64,000 nucleotides of DNA from Planosporangium thailandense (GTDB lineage Bacteria > Actinomycetota > Actinomycetes > Mycobacteriales > Micromonosporaceae): positions 1 to 64,000 of the forward strand of contig NZ_JAATVY010000017.1 of assembly GCF_011947195.1 (NCBI RefSeq), in the 5' to 3' direction. Each line of letters starts with the position of its first letter. Position 1 is the first letter of the stretch. Position numbers and translations under genes: made by a program. The notes beneath the pieces are model-generated. The model did no database searches and was not told the DNA's origin. It was given only the letters and a program-made list of their open reading frames with translations. Below are positions 25,993 through 34,568 of this stretch, piece by piece.

Positions 25993-27510
25993 ATGGCTGA
26001 CTTCGTCGGCGCGGTGGACCAGGGAACGACCAGCACCCGATTCATGATTTTCGACCACAACGGTAACGAGGTCGGCCGCCACCAGCTCGAACACGAGCAG
26101 ATCCTGCCGCAGGCCGGCTGGGTGGAGCACAACCCGGTCGAGATCTGGGAGCGCACCTCGGCGGTCATCCGTACCGCGATGAACTCCCTCGGCCTGGACG
26201 CGTCCGACCTGGCCGCGCTCGGCATCACCAACCAGCGCGAGACCACCGTGGTGTGGAACCGGCGCACCGGCCGGCCCTACTACAACGCGATCGTCTGGCA
26301 GGACACCCGTACCGACCGGATCGCCTCCGCCCTGGACCGGGACGGCCGCGGCGACATCATCCGCCGCAAGGCGGGCCTGCCACCGGCCACCTACTTCTCC
26401 GGCGGAAAGATCCAGTGGATCCTGGAGAACGTCGACGGGGTCCGCGCGGCCGCCGAGAACGGTGACGCGATCTTCGGCAACACCGACACCTGGCTGCTGT
26501 GGAACCTCACCGGTGGACCCGACGGCGGCGTGCACGTCACCGACGTCACCAACGCCAGCCGGACCATGCTGATGGACCTGGAGACACTGGACTGGGACGA
26601 CGAACTGCTGTCGCTCTTCAACATCCCACGGGCCATGCTGCCCGAGATCCGGCCGTCGTCGGACCCCACCCGCTACGGCGTGACCCTCGCCGGTGGCCCG
26701 CTCGGCGGCGAGGTGCCGCTCACCGCCGACCTCGGCGACCAGCAGGCCGCCACCGTCGGCCAGGTCTGCTTCACGCCCGGCGAAGCCAAGAACACGTACG
26801 GCACCGGCAACTTCATGCTGCTCAACACCGGCACCGACATCGTACGCTCCAAGCACGGACTGCTCACCACCGTCGCGTACCGGTTCGGCGACGAGGCGCC
26901 GGTGTACGCCCTCGAAGGCTCGATCGCGGTCACCGGGTCGGCGGTGCAGTGGCTGCGCGACCAGCTCGGCATCATCAGCGGCGCCGCCCAGAGCGAGGCC
27001 CTGGCCCGCCAGGTCGAGGACAACGGCGGCGTCTACTTCGTACCCGCCTTCTCCGGGCTGTTCGCCCCCTACTGGCGCTCCGACGCTCGCGGCGCCATCG
27101 TCGGCCTGTCCCGCTACAACACCAACGCCCACCTCGCCCGCGCCACCCTGGAATCGATCTGCTACCAGACCCGCGACGTCGCCGAGGCGATGGCCCAGGA
27201 CTCGGGCGTCTCCCTGGACGTGCTCAAGGTGGACGGCGGCGTCACCGCCAACAGCCTGTGCATGCAGCTGCAGGCCGACATCCTCGGCGTCCCGGTCAGC
27301 CGCCCGGTCGTCGCCGAGACCACCGCGCTGGGCGCCGCCTACGCCGCCGGCCTCGCCGTCGGCTTCTGGAAGAACACCGACGAGCTGCGCGAGAACTGGA
27401 ACGAACACCAGCGCTGGAGCCCCACGTGGTCACCGGAGCGCCGCGAAGACGGGTACGCCAAGTGGAAGAAGGCGGTCGGGCGCACCCTCGACTGGGTCGA
27501 CGTCGGCTGA
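25993..27510 (+). CDS. glpK: Glycerol kinase, copy 2
   Basis: A 505-residue FGGY kinase with [40 protein letters not shown], the [15 protein letters not shown]-binding motif and [11 protein letters not shown]. It converts glycerol to glycerol-3-phosphate and lies between glpF and glpD in the catabolic operon, so it is the main catabolic copy by context. It differs clearly along its length from the copy at 22654-24165, so the duplication is not recent. GAAAGGACTTGGAGGAATCGC upstream gives a strong GGAGG ribosome site. Confidence 0.95.
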   Translation: MADFVGAVDQGTTSTRFMIFDHNGNEVGRHQLEHEQILPQAGWVEHNPVEIWERTSAVIRTAMNSLGLDASDLAALGITNQRETTVVWNRRTGRPYYNAIVWQDTRTDRIASALDRDGRGDIIRRKAGLPPATYFSGGKIQWILENVDGVRAAAENGDAIFGNTDTWLLWNLTGGPDGGVHVTDVTNASRTMLMDLETLDWDDELLSLFNIPRAMLPEIRPSSDPTRYGVTLAGGPLGGEVPLTADLGDQQAATVGQVCFTPGEAKNTYGTGNFMLLNTGTDIVRSKHGLLTTVAYRFGDEAPVYALEGSIAVTGSAVQWLRDQLGIISGAAQSEALARQVEDNGGVYFVPAFSGLFAPYWRSDARGAIVGLSRYNTNAHLARATLESICYQTRDVAEAMAQDSGVSLDVLKVDGGVTANSLCMQLQADILGVPVSRPVVAETTALGAAYAAGLAVGFWKNTDELRENWNEHQRWSPTWSPERREDGYAKWKKAVGRTLDWVDVG

Positions 27511-27589
27511 CGCCAGGCGTCCCGACGCCTCACCAGGGCGGCCGGTGGGCATCCATCGGCCGCCCGTCCCGAAAAGGAGAGAAACAGCA

Positions 27590-29305
27590 ATGCACTCCGC
27601 GACAATGTCCCCCCTGGCCCGCGAGCGGGCCCTGGCCGCCATGTCCGGCGGCCCGGAGCTCGACGTCGTGGTCGTCGGTGGCGGCGTCGTCGGCGCGGGC
27701 GCCGCGCTCGACGCCGCCACCCGAGGACTCTCCGTCGGCCTGGTCGAGGCCGCCGACTGGGCGAGCGGCACGTCCAGCCGCTCCAGCAAGCTGATCCACG
27801 GCGGGCTGCGGTACCTGGAGATGCTCGACTTCGGGCTGGTCCGGGAGGCCCTGCGGGAGCGGGGCCTGCTGCTGCAGCGCATCGCACCGCACCTGGTACA
27901 CCCGGTGCCGTTCCTGTACCCGCTGCGCCACCGCGGCTGGGAACGGCTCTACGCCGGCGCCGGCGTGCTCCTGTACGACACGATGGGCGTCTCCAGCGGC
28001 CACTCCCGCGGTCTGCCCTGGCACCGGCACCTGACCCGCCGGGGCGCGCTGGAGGCCTGCCCGGCACTGCGCGGCGACGCCCTGGTCGGCGCCGTGCAGT
28101 ACTACGACGCCCAGGTGGACGACGCCCGCTTCGTCACCTTCCTGGTCCGCTCGGCGATGGCGTACGGCGCGCACGCGGCGTCCCGGACCCCCGTCGTCGG
28201 CTTCCTCCGCGAGGGCGACCGGGTGACCGGCGTGCGGGTCCACGACCTGGAACACGACCGGGAGTTCGAGGTACGGGCCCGCCAGGTCATCAACGCCACC
28301 GGCGTGTGGACCGACGACACCCAGGCGCTGCTCGGCGAGCGGGGCCGGTTCAACGTACGCGCGTCGAAGGGCGTGCACCTGCTGGTACCGCGGGACCGCA
28401 TCCAGTCGTCGACGGGCCTGATCACCCGTACCGCCAGCAGCGTGCTCTTCGTCATCCCGTGGGACCGGCACTGGATCATCGGCACCACGGACACCGACTG
28501 GCGGCTGGACAAGCGGCATCCGGCCGCGTCCAGTACCGACATCGACTACCTGCTCGAGCAGGTCAACCAGGTGCTCGTCACGCCGTTGACCCGGGACGAC
28601 GTGCAGGGCGTGTACGTCGGCCTGCGCCCGCTGCTGTCCGGTGAGTCGGAGCTGACCTCCAAGCTGTCCCGCGAGCACACCGTCGCCAGCCCGGCACCGG
28701 GACTGGTGGTGGTCGCGGGCGGCAAGTACACCACGTACCGGGTCATGGCGCGCGACGCGGTCGACGCCGCCGCCAAGGGCCTCGACCGGGCGGTGCCGGC
28801 CTCGTGCACCGACGTCATACCGCTGCTGGGCGCCGAGGGGTTCACCGCGCTGTGGAACCGGCGCCGCACCCTCGCGGCCGACAGCGGCCTGCACGTGGCG
28901 CGGGTGGAGCACCTGCTGCACCGGTACGGCACCCTCACCGAGGAGGTGCTCGCGCTCGTCCGTAAGGAGCCCGGTATGGGCGAGCCGCTCGACGGCGCCG
29001 AGGACTACCTCCGGGCGGAGGTGGCGTACGCGGCGTCGCACGAGGACGCCCGGCACCTCGAGGACGTCCTCACCCGGCGCACCCGGATCTCCATCGAGAC
29101 GCCCGACCGGGGCGCGGCCGCGGCCCGGCCCGCCGCGGAGCTCATGGCCGCTGTCATCGGGTGGGGAGACGACCGGATCGACCACGAGGTCGAGCACTAC
29201 CTGCAGCGGGTGCGGGCCGAGCGGGCCTCGCAGGAGCAGGACGACGACGAGGCCGCCGACGCGGCCCGGCTGACCGGCCCGGAGCTGGCACCGCTGGGCG
29301 GGTAG
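27590..29305 (+). CDS. glpD: FAD-dependent glycerol-3-phosphate dehydrogenase
   Basis: A 571-residue flavoprotein oxidising glycerol-3-phosphate to dihydroxyacetone phosphate and passing electrons to the quinone pool at the inner membrane face. FAD motif VVVVGGGVVGAGAALDA near residues 26-42, then the GlpD signature SSRSSKLIHGGLRYLE. IIGTTDTDW and the C-terminal helical domain (about 400-540) complete the family. The ATG at 27590 has AAAAGGAGAG upstream. It is the last gene of the glpFKD operon and is followed by a strong hairpin. Confidence 0.95.
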   Translation: MHSATMSPLARERALAAMSGGPELDVVVVGGGVVGAGAALDAATRGLSVGLVEAADWASGTSSRSSKLIHGGLRYLEMLDFGLVREALRERGLLLQRIAPHLVHPVPFLYPLRHRGWERLYAGAGVLLYDTMGVSSGHSRGLPWHRHLTRRGALEACPALRGDALVGAVQYYDAQVDDARFVTFLVRSAMAYGAHAASRTPVVGFLREGDRVTGVRVHDLEHDREFEVRARQVINATGVWTDDTQALLGERGRFNVRASKGVHLLVPRDRIQSSTGLITRTASSVLFVIPWDRHWIIGTTDTDWRLDKRHPAASSTDIDYLLEQVNQVLVTPLTRDDVQGVYVGLRPLLSGESELTSKLSREHTVASPAPGLVVVAGGKYTTYRVMARDAVDAAAKGLDRAVPASCTDVIPLLGAEGFTALWNRRRTLAADSGLHVARVEHLLHRYGTLTEEVLALVRKEPGMGEPLDGAEDYLRAEVAYAASHEDARHLEDVLTRRTRISIETPDRGAAAARPAAELMAAVIGWGDDRIDHEVEHYLQRVRAERASQEQDDDEAADAARLTGPELAPLGG

Positions 29306-29315
29306 CCGATACGCC

Positions 29316-29348
29316 GATGTGCACCCGCCGTCGGCGCGGGTGCACATC
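29316..29348 (+). terminator. Hairpin terminator of the glpFKD operon
   Basis: A perfect 13-base inverted repeat, GATGTGCACCCGC and GCGGGTGCACATC, with a 7-base loop begins 10 bases after the glpD stop. No T-tract follows. It separates the glycerol operon from the guanidine operon. Confidence 0.8.
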
Positions 29349-29433
29349 CATTGGCGTTACCCCGACGCAACACGCTCAGGTGAGCGGACACAAGCTCGTC
29401 ATTGAACCGACCTCGTCGTGACACTCCGGTGCC

Positions 29434-29463
29434 GTTGACTTTCAGACGACCCGCAGCAGGTTC
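29434..29463 (+). promoter_or_regulatory. Weak candidate promoter of the guanidine operon
   Basis: TTGACT at 29435-29440 is a good -35 box just upstream of the riboswitch; the -10 position (AGGTTC, 29458-29463) is poor. If used, transcription would start within a few bases of the aptamer. Confidence 0.3.
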
Positions 29464-29465
29464 TG

Positions 29466-29582
29466 CGGGGCGCGTCTAGGGTTCCGCCGCCGGTTTCGGC
29501 GGGTCTGGTCCGAGAGACGCAGGCGGGGACCGGCTGTCGTCGGCCGTCCCCGTCCCACGGCGGGAGAAAAGCCCGGGAGGCC
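29466..29582 (+). ncRNA. Guanidine-I riboswitch (ykkC class) aptamer
   Basis: The conserved ykkC landmarks occur in order: TCTAGGGTTCCG (29475-29486), GGTCCGAGAGA (29507-29517), and ACGGCGGGAGAAAAGCCCGG (from 29557). The P1 pairing GCGTCT (29472-29477) with AGACGC (29515-29520) is perfect. This class senses free guanidinium and switches on guanidine transport or degradation genes. The downstream operon (permease, two DUF1989 proteins, carboxyltransferase, allophanate hydrolase) is a known guanidine-degradation context. Downstream, CCCGGGC (29591-29597) could pair with GCCCGGG of the aptamer (29571-29577). Confidence 0.95.
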
Positions 29583-29596
29583 AACAGCGGCCCGGG

Positions 29597-29622
29597 CCGT
29601 GCGGTGTCCGGGCCCCGCACGG
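29597..29622 (+). promoter_or_regulatory. Likely riboswitch expression platform covering the ribosome site
   Basis: A perfect 8-base stem, CCGTGCGG (29597-29604) and CCGCACGG (29615-29622), has a 10-base loop. Its 3' arm includes the first Gs of the GGAAGG ribosome site of the permease gene at 29634. This suggests control of translation start by folding of the aptamer. The mechanism is inferred from base pairing only. Confidence 0.6.
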
Positions 29623-29633
29623 AAGGGCCAGAC

Positions 29634-31166
29634 ATGACGGCGCTCGCGGATCCACCCCACACCGCCCCGGACGTCGCTGACGCCAGCGACCTTCAGAGGT
29701 TCGGCTACCGGCCACAACTGCAGCGCAGCATCGGCACCTACGGGTCGTTCGCGGCCGGATTCTCCTTCGTGTCGATCCTGACCACGGTCTTCCAGCTCTT
29801 CAGCTTCGGTTTCGGGTTCGGCGGGCCGGCGTTCTTCTGGACCTGGCCCCTGGTCTTCGGCGGCCAGCTCCTCGTCGCGCTGTGCTTCGCCGAACTGGCC
29901 GCGAAGCTGCCCATCTCCGGCTGCATCTACCAGTGGTCCACCCGGCTCGGCGGCGCCCTGTGGGGCTGGACGGCGGGCTGGCTGATGCTCGTCGCCCAGG
30001 TCGTGACCGTCGCCGCCGCGGCGATCGCCATGCAGGTCGTCCTACCGTCCATCTGGGACGGTTTCCAGCTCGTGGCCGACCCCACCGCGAACGCCGTCCT
30101 CCTCGGCAGCGCCCTGCTGATCGCCACCACGCTGATCAACGCGGTCGGCGTGCGGACCATGTCGGTGATAAACAGCGTCGGCGTCACCTGCGAGCTCGCC
30201 GGCGTCGTGCTGCTCTGCGTCGCGCTGTTCGGGCACGCCGAGCGCGGCCCGGGTGTGGTGCTGCATCCCGGTCCCGGAGCCGGGCACGGCACCACCTACC
30301 TCTGGTCGTTCGCCATCTCCGGGCTGATGGCCGCTTACGTCCTGGTCGGCTTCGACAGCGCCGGTGAGCTGTCGGAGGAGACGAAGAGCCCGCGGCGGAC
30401 GGCGCCGCGTACGATCCTGCGGGCGCTGGTCGTCTCCGGCATCGGCGGCGCGCTGATGCTCCTGGCCACCCTGATGGCGGCCCCGAGCGTGACCGACGGC
30501 GCGCTCGGCGACCCGGCCCGCGGTCTGCCGTACGTGCTGACCAGCCGGCTCGGCGGCACGCTGGGCCGGGTCTTCCTGGTGGACGTCGCCATCGCGGTCA
30601 CCGTCTGCACGCTGGCCATCCAGACCGCCACGACCAGGATGATGTTCTCGATGGCCCGGGACCGGGTGCTGCCGTTCTCGACGGCGCTGTCCCGGGTCAA
30701 CCCCCGGACCCGGACGCCGATCCTGCCGGCCGTCGTCGTCGGCGTGCTCGCCGTCGGCCTGCTCGTGCTCAACGTCGGCAACGCCGCTGTCTTCCTGGCG
30801 CTGTCGAGCGTCTGCATCATGCTGCTCTACCTGGCCTACCTCATGGTGACCGCGCCGCTGCTGCTCGCGCGCCTGCGGGGCCGCTGGTCGCGTACCCACG
30901 GCCTGTTCTGCCTCGGCCGGTGGGGGCTGCCGGTCAACGCGGTGGCGGTGGTGTGGGGAATCGGGATGGCGGTCAACCTCGCCTGGCCGCGGGCGAAGGT
31001 GTTCGGGGCCGACTGGTACCTCCGGTTCTTCCCGGAGCTCGTCCTGGCCGGCGCGGTGGGCGTGGGCGCGGTCGCCTACGCGACGCGGCGGTCGGAGGTA
31101 CGCGGGGGCGCCGCCGGGCGGCAGGGCGCTCCGTTCGGCGCGCTTGCCGTGGAGGTGACGGAGTGA
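29634..31166 (+). CDS. APC-superfamily permease, probable guanidine/amine importer
   Basis: A 510-residue transporter with about 12 predicted helices, of the amino acid-polyamine-organocation superfamily. Early helices read FAAGFSFVSILTTVFQLF and PLVFGGQLLVALCFAELAA, with the PISGCIYQW stretch and GFDSAGELSEETKSPRRTAP loop typical of this group. As the first gene under a guanidine riboswitch it most likely brings in guanidine or a related compound. I chose the ATG at 29634, which has GGAAGG upstream; a GTG at 29604 lies inside the riboswitch hairpin. Its TGA overlaps the GTG of the next gene by 2 bases, giving tight translational coupling. Confidence 0.88.
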   Translation: MTALADPPHTAPDVADASDLQRFGYRPQLQRSIGTYGSFAAGFSFVSILTTVFQLFSFGFGFGGPAFFWTWPLVFGGQLLVALCFAELAAKLPISGCIYQWSTRLGGALWGWTAGWLMLVAQVVTVAAAAIAMQVVLPSIWDGFQLVADPTANAVLLGSALLIATTLINAVGVRTMSVINSVGVTCELAGVVLLCVALFGHAERGPGVVLHPGPGAGHGTTYLWSFAISGLMAAYVLVGFDSAGELSEETKSPRRTAPRTILRALVVSGIGGALMLLATLMAAPSVTDGALGDPARGLPYVLTSRLGGTLGRVFLVDVAIAVTVCTLAIQTATTRMMFSMARDRVLPFSTALSRVNPRTRTPILPAVVVGVLAVGLLVLNVGNAAVFLALSSVCIMLLYLAYLMVTAPLLLARLRGRWSRTHGLFCLGRWGLPVNAVAVVWGIGMAVNLAWPRAKVFGADWYLRFFPELVLAGAVGVGAVAYATRRSEVRGGAAGRQGAPFGALAVEVTE

Positions 31167-31855
31167 TCCTCAGCCATGACATCCCCGCCGCGTCGTACTG
31201 GTCGGTGCGGCTGCGTACCGGACGGCTGCTGCGCCTTACCGCGCTCGACGACGGCGCCGTCTGCTCGGCCCTGATCTTCGCCGCGTCCGATCCGGTGGAC
31301 CGCCTGAACGTCCCGGACACGCTCAAGGCGCAGCTGAGCGCGCGGATCCGGCCGCCGATGGTCCTGATGTCCGATCGGGGCACCGCCCTGTGCTCGGTCA
31401 CCGGATCGTCGCTCGACTGGCACGACTGCCTCACCGGCCACTCGCTCGACGGGCACGCCGAGGCGGCCGGGCGATCGTCGAACGCGACCGACCGCAACGA
31501 CTGGCGCCGGTCTGCGCGGTACGGGTTGCTGAGCGAACTACGCAAGCACGGCCGCGGCCCGACGGACCTGCACGGCTGCGTCAACTTCTTCGCAAAGGTG
31601 GCGATCGGCGACGACGGGCGGCTCGCGTACGACCCCCGGCACGCGACCGCCGGTGACTGGGTCACGCTACGGGCCGAGCAGGAGCTCCTGTTCGTCTGCT
31701 CCACGGCGCCGCACCCGATGAGCCCGACCTGGGCACCCGGCGCGGTCCGCGCCGAGGTCCACGTCGGCACGCGGTACGGACCCGACGATCCGTCGGTCAC
31801 CTTCCGTCCCGAGAGCGCCCGCGCGCTCGCCGCGGCGAAGGCGGTGACGACGTGA
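31163..31855 (+). CDS. DUF1989 protein, carboxyguanidine deiminase subunit type
   Basis: A 230-residue protein of the urea-carboxylase-associated (UAAP, DUF1989) family. Members of this pair were later shown to form carboxyguanidine deiminase (CgdAB), which turns carboxyguanidine into allophanate plus ammonia. Recognisable stretches are AASYWSVRLRTGRLLRLTAL, RPPMVLMSDRGTALCSVTG, DLHGCVNFFAKVAIG and LRAEQELLFVCSTAPHP. The GTG start overlaps the permease stop (GTGA) and its own stop overlaps the next GTG, so the subunits are co-translated. I cannot say with certainty which of the two genes is cgdA and which is cgdB. Confidence 0.85.
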   Translation: MILSHDIPAASYWSVRLRTGRLLRLTALDDGAVCSALIFAASDPVDRLNVPDTLKAQLSARIRPPMVLMSDRGTALCSVTGSSLDWHDCLTGHSLDGHAEAAGRSSNATDRNDWRRSARYGLLSELRKHGRGPTDLHGCVNFFAKVAIGDDGRLAYDPRHATAGDWVTLRAEQELLFVCSTAPHPMSPTWAPGAVRAEVHVGTRYGPDDPSVTFRPESARALAAAKAVTT

Positions 31856-32493
31856 CGGTCCTCATCGAGAGCCCGCTGCGGCCACCGGCCGCCGTCCTCG
31901 ACCGCACCGTCGCAGCCGGGGACGGCTACGTCGGGCGGATCCCCGCCGGCGGGTCGCTGCGCATCGTCGACCTGCACGGCAACCAGGCCGTCGACACGCT
32001 GTTCTACGACGCGGGCAACCTCGCCAACCGGTACAGCGCTTTCGACACCATCCGGGAGCAGGGCTCGGCCTACCTGACCACCGGGTCCCGGCTGCTCTCG
32101 GTCGACCTCGACCCCCTGGTCACGATCACCGCCGACACCTGCGGCCGCCACGACACGCTGGGCGGGGCCTGCGCGCAGGAGTCGAACGTCGTCCGGTACG
32201 GGATGCACACCCGACACCAGCACGCCTGCCGGGAGACGTTCCTGCGGTACGGAGCCGAGGTGGGCATCGGCGCCCGCGACCTGGGCCACAACGTCAACTT
32301 CTTCATGAACGTCCCGCTCACGCCCGACGGCGGCCTCACCTTCGCCAATGGGGTGTCGGCACCCGGCGCGTACGTGGAGGTCCGCGCCGAGCGCGACGTC
32401 GTCGTCCTCATCAGCAACTGTCCACAGGTGAACAACCCGTGCAACGGCTGGGACCCGACCCCGGTCCGGCTGCTGGGCTGGTGGTCGGCGTGA
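31852..32493 (+). CDS. DUF1989 protein, second carboxyguanidine deiminase subunit
   Basis: A 213-residue UAAP/DUF1989 protein paired with the gene before it. Key stretches: LRIVDLHGNQAVDTLFYDA, the cysteine/histidine-rich CGRHDTLGGACAQESNVVRY, THHACRE-like HQHACRETFL, DLGHNVNFFMNVPL, and CPQVNNPCNGWDPTPVR near the end. The Cys/His clusters suggest metal binding, presumably at the deiminase active site. It starts at GTG 31852 overlapping the previous stop, and its TGA overlaps the next GTG. With the partner it should process the carboxylated product of guanidine to allophanate. Confidence 0.88.
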   Translation: MTVLIESPLRPPAAVLDRTVAAGDGYVGRIPAGGSLRIVDLHGNQAVDTLFYDAGNLANRYSAFDTIREQGSAYLTTGSRLLSVDLDPLVTITADTCGRHDTLGGACAQESNVVRYGMHTRHQHACRETFLRYGAEVGIGARDLGHNVNFFMNVPLTPDGGLTFANGVSAPGAYVEVRAERDVVVLISNCPQVNNPCNGWDPTPVRLLGWWSA

Positions 32494-34568
32494 GCGCGGT
32501 CGATGGCGCCGTCCGGACCGGTACCGTCGAGATCCTCAGCCCCGGCCTGCAGACGAGCGTCCAGGACCTGGCGGGCCGCGGCGGCCGGTGGGACGTCGGC
32601 GTGCCGCCGTCCGGGGCCTGGGACGACCTGTCCTTCGCGCTGGCCAACCGGGCCGTCGGCAACCCGCGCGACGCCGCCGGGCTGGAAGCGGTGCTGACCG
32701 GCCCCGCGCTGCGCTTCGGCCGGCGGACCCTGATCTGCCTGGCCGGCGCGGTCGGCGCGGCGACGCTCGACGGCCGGCCGGTCCGCGCCGGCGTGGTGAC
32801 CGTCGCCCCGGCCGACAGCGTGCTCGACATGGGCGCCTGCGGAGCGCCGGGGATGCGGGGGTACCTCGCCGTCGCCGGTGGCGTCACCGTCCCCGCCGTG
32901 CTCGGCAGCCGTTCGACGTTCCTGCTCGGCGGCTTCGGCGGCCTGCACGGCCGCGCGCTCACCGCCGGCGACACGCTACCGCTCGGCCGGATCGAGAACC
33001 TCGACGCGCCGCTGGACGTCGCGCCGCTGCTGCCGGCGCTGACCCGGGCGTGGACGCTGCGGGTCCTGCCCGGCCCGCACGGCGAGCCCGAGTACCTCAC
33101 CGCGGACGGTGCGGCGGCGCTGTTCGGCACGGCCTGGACGGTCGACCACCGGGCCGACCGTACCGGCATCCGGCTGGTCGGTCCCGCTCCCGAGTGGGCG
33201 CGCACCGACGGCGGCGAGGCCGGCCTGCACCCGTCCAACATCCACGACAGCGCCTACCCGGTCGGCGGCATCATGCTCTCCGGCGACACCCCGGTCATCG
33301 TCGGGCCGGACGGGCCGAGCCTCGGTGGGTTCGTCGTCCCGGGCGTCGTGATCCGGGCCGACCGGTGGATGCTCGCCCAACTGCGACCGGGTGACACCGT
33401 CCGCCTGCGGCCCGTCGGCCCCGACACGGCGGACCGGGCGAACGCCGAACGGACAGCGCTGCTCACGGATCCCGCGACCGCGGTCGCCCGCGCGTTCGCC
33501 GCCGCGCTGGGCGACGTACCGCCGGCCGCCGCTGCGCCACCCGGCTCTTCTCCGCCGCCCGCCGCCGCTGCGCCACCCGGCTCTTCTCCGCCGCCAGGCG
33601 CGACGGCGGTCCCGGCGCTGGCCGAGCTGCCCGGCGACGGTCCGCGGCCGCGCCTGGTCATCCGCCGGGCCGGCGACCACCACGTGCTCGTCGAGGCCGG
33701 CGCGTGCGAGCTCGACCTGCGCGTACGGGTGTGGGTGCACCTGCTCGCCGAGCGCCTGCGCGCGCTGCGGCTACCCGCGGTGCGTGAACTGGTCGAGGGG
33801 GTCCGGTCGATGCTGGTCCAGGTCGACGAGCGCGCGCTGCCGCTGCCGACGCTGGCCCGCCTCCTCGCCGGCCTGGCCACGCGGCTTCCCGACCCCGAGA
33901 GCGTCACCCTCGACGTCCGGGAGGTGACCCTCCCCCTCGCGTTCGACCACCCCGCCACGCACGAGGCGATGGCCCGCTATGCCCGATCGGTGCGCCCCGA
34001 CGCGCCGTGGTGCCCGGACAACGTCGAGTTCATCCGGCGCGTCAACGACCTCGACCGGCGGGAGGAGGTGTTCGACATCGTCACCTCGGCGACCTACCTG
34101 GTCGTCGGCCTCGGTGACGTGTACCTGGGCGCGCCGGTCGCCGTACCCATCGATCCCCGCCACCGCCTCGTGACCACCAAGTACGACCCCGCACGGACCT
34201 GGACACCACAGAACGCCGTCGGCATCGGCGGCGTGTACCTGTGCGTCTACGGCATGGAAGGCCCCGGCGGCTACCAACTGGTCGGACGGACCGTACCGGT
34301 CTGGCGGCACGTCCCCGCGTCGGCCGAGCCGCCGTGGCTGCTGCGCCAGTTCGACCGGCTGCGCTTCGTCCCGGTCTCCGCGCACGAGCTGGCCGAGCGG
34401 CGGGCCGCCATCAAAGCCGGCACGGCCGACCTCGACGTGCGACCGGCCACGTTCTCCCTCGCCGAGATCCGCGCGCTGGAAGCCGCGAACGCCGGCGAGA
34501 TCGCCGCCCTCCGGAGCCGGCGCCGCGCCGCCTTCGAGGCCGAACGCACGCGTTGGAGCACCCGATGA
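32490..34568 (+). CDS. Stand-alone carboxyltransferase (KipA-KipI fusion) of urea/guanidine carboxylase type
   Basis: A 692-residue protein matching only the central carboxyltransferase of urea carboxylase. Residues 1-320 are the KipA/AHS2 part (VEILSPGLQTSVQDLAGRGG, WDVGVPPSGAWDDLSFALAN); residues about 385-660 are the KipI/AHS1 part (CPDNVEFIRRVNDL, VTTKYDPARTWTPQNAVGIG). The N-terminal ATP-grasp biotin carboxylase (about 450 residues) and the C-terminal biotinyl domain (MKM motif) of full-length enzymes (about 1200 residues) are both absent: it ends AFEAERTRWSTR, where the biotinyl linker would begin. The two halves are joined by a Pro/Ala linker encoded by a duplicated 36-base unit. It cannot carboxylate guanidine alone and would need biotin carboxylase and carrier proteins from elsewhere. 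Confidence 0.85.
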   Translation: MSAVDGAVRTGTVEILSPGLQTSVQDLAGRGGRWDVGVPPSGAWDDLSFALANRAVGNPRDAAGLEAVLTGPALRFGRRTLICLAGAVGAATLDGRPVRAGVVTVAPADSVLDMGACGAPGMRGYLAVAGGVTVPAVLGSRSTFLLGGFGGLHGRALTAGDTLPLGRIENLDAPLDVAPLLPALTRAWTLRVLPGPHGEPEYLTADGAAALFGTAWTVDHRADRTGIRLVGPAPEWARTDGGEAGLHPSNIHDSAYPVGGIMLSGDTPVIVGPDGPSLGGFVVPGVVIRADRWMLAQLRPGDTVRLRPVGPDTADRANAERTALLTDPATAVARAFAAALGDVPPAAAAPPGSSPPPAAAAPPGSSPPPGATAVPALAELPGDGPRPRLVIRRAGDHHVLVEAGACELDLRVRVWVHLLAERLRALRLPAVRELVEGVRSMLVQVDERALPLPTLARLLAGLATRLPDPESVTLDVREVTLPLAFDHPATHEAMARYARSVRPDAPWCPDNVEFIRRVNDLDRREEVFDIVTSATYLVVGLGDVYLGAPVAVPIDPRHRLVTTKYDPARTWTPQNAVGIGGVYLCVYGMEGPGGYQLVGRTVPVWRHVPASAEPPWLLRQFDRLRFVPVSAHELAERRAAIKAGTADLDVRPATFSLAEIRALEAANAGEIAALRSRRRAAFEAERTRWSTR
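33525..33596 (+). repeat. Tandem 36-base repeat in the carboxyltransferase linker
   Basis: Two copies of a 36-base unit (33525-33560 and 33561-33596) differ only at the last base. They encode two AAAAPPGSSPPP segments that form the linker between the KipA-like and KipI-like domains. The near-identity points to a recent in-frame duplication. Confidence 0.9.

Noticed and set aside
26693-27589. Possible N-terminal extension of GlpD by about 300 residues
   Set aside because: The extension is a shadow of glpK; the ATG at 27590 has a strong ribosome site and the protein then has the family length.
32490-34568. Calling this gene urea carboxylase
   Set aside because: Only the carboxyltransferase part is present; biotin carboxylase and biotinyl domains are missing, so the full enzyme name would mislead.
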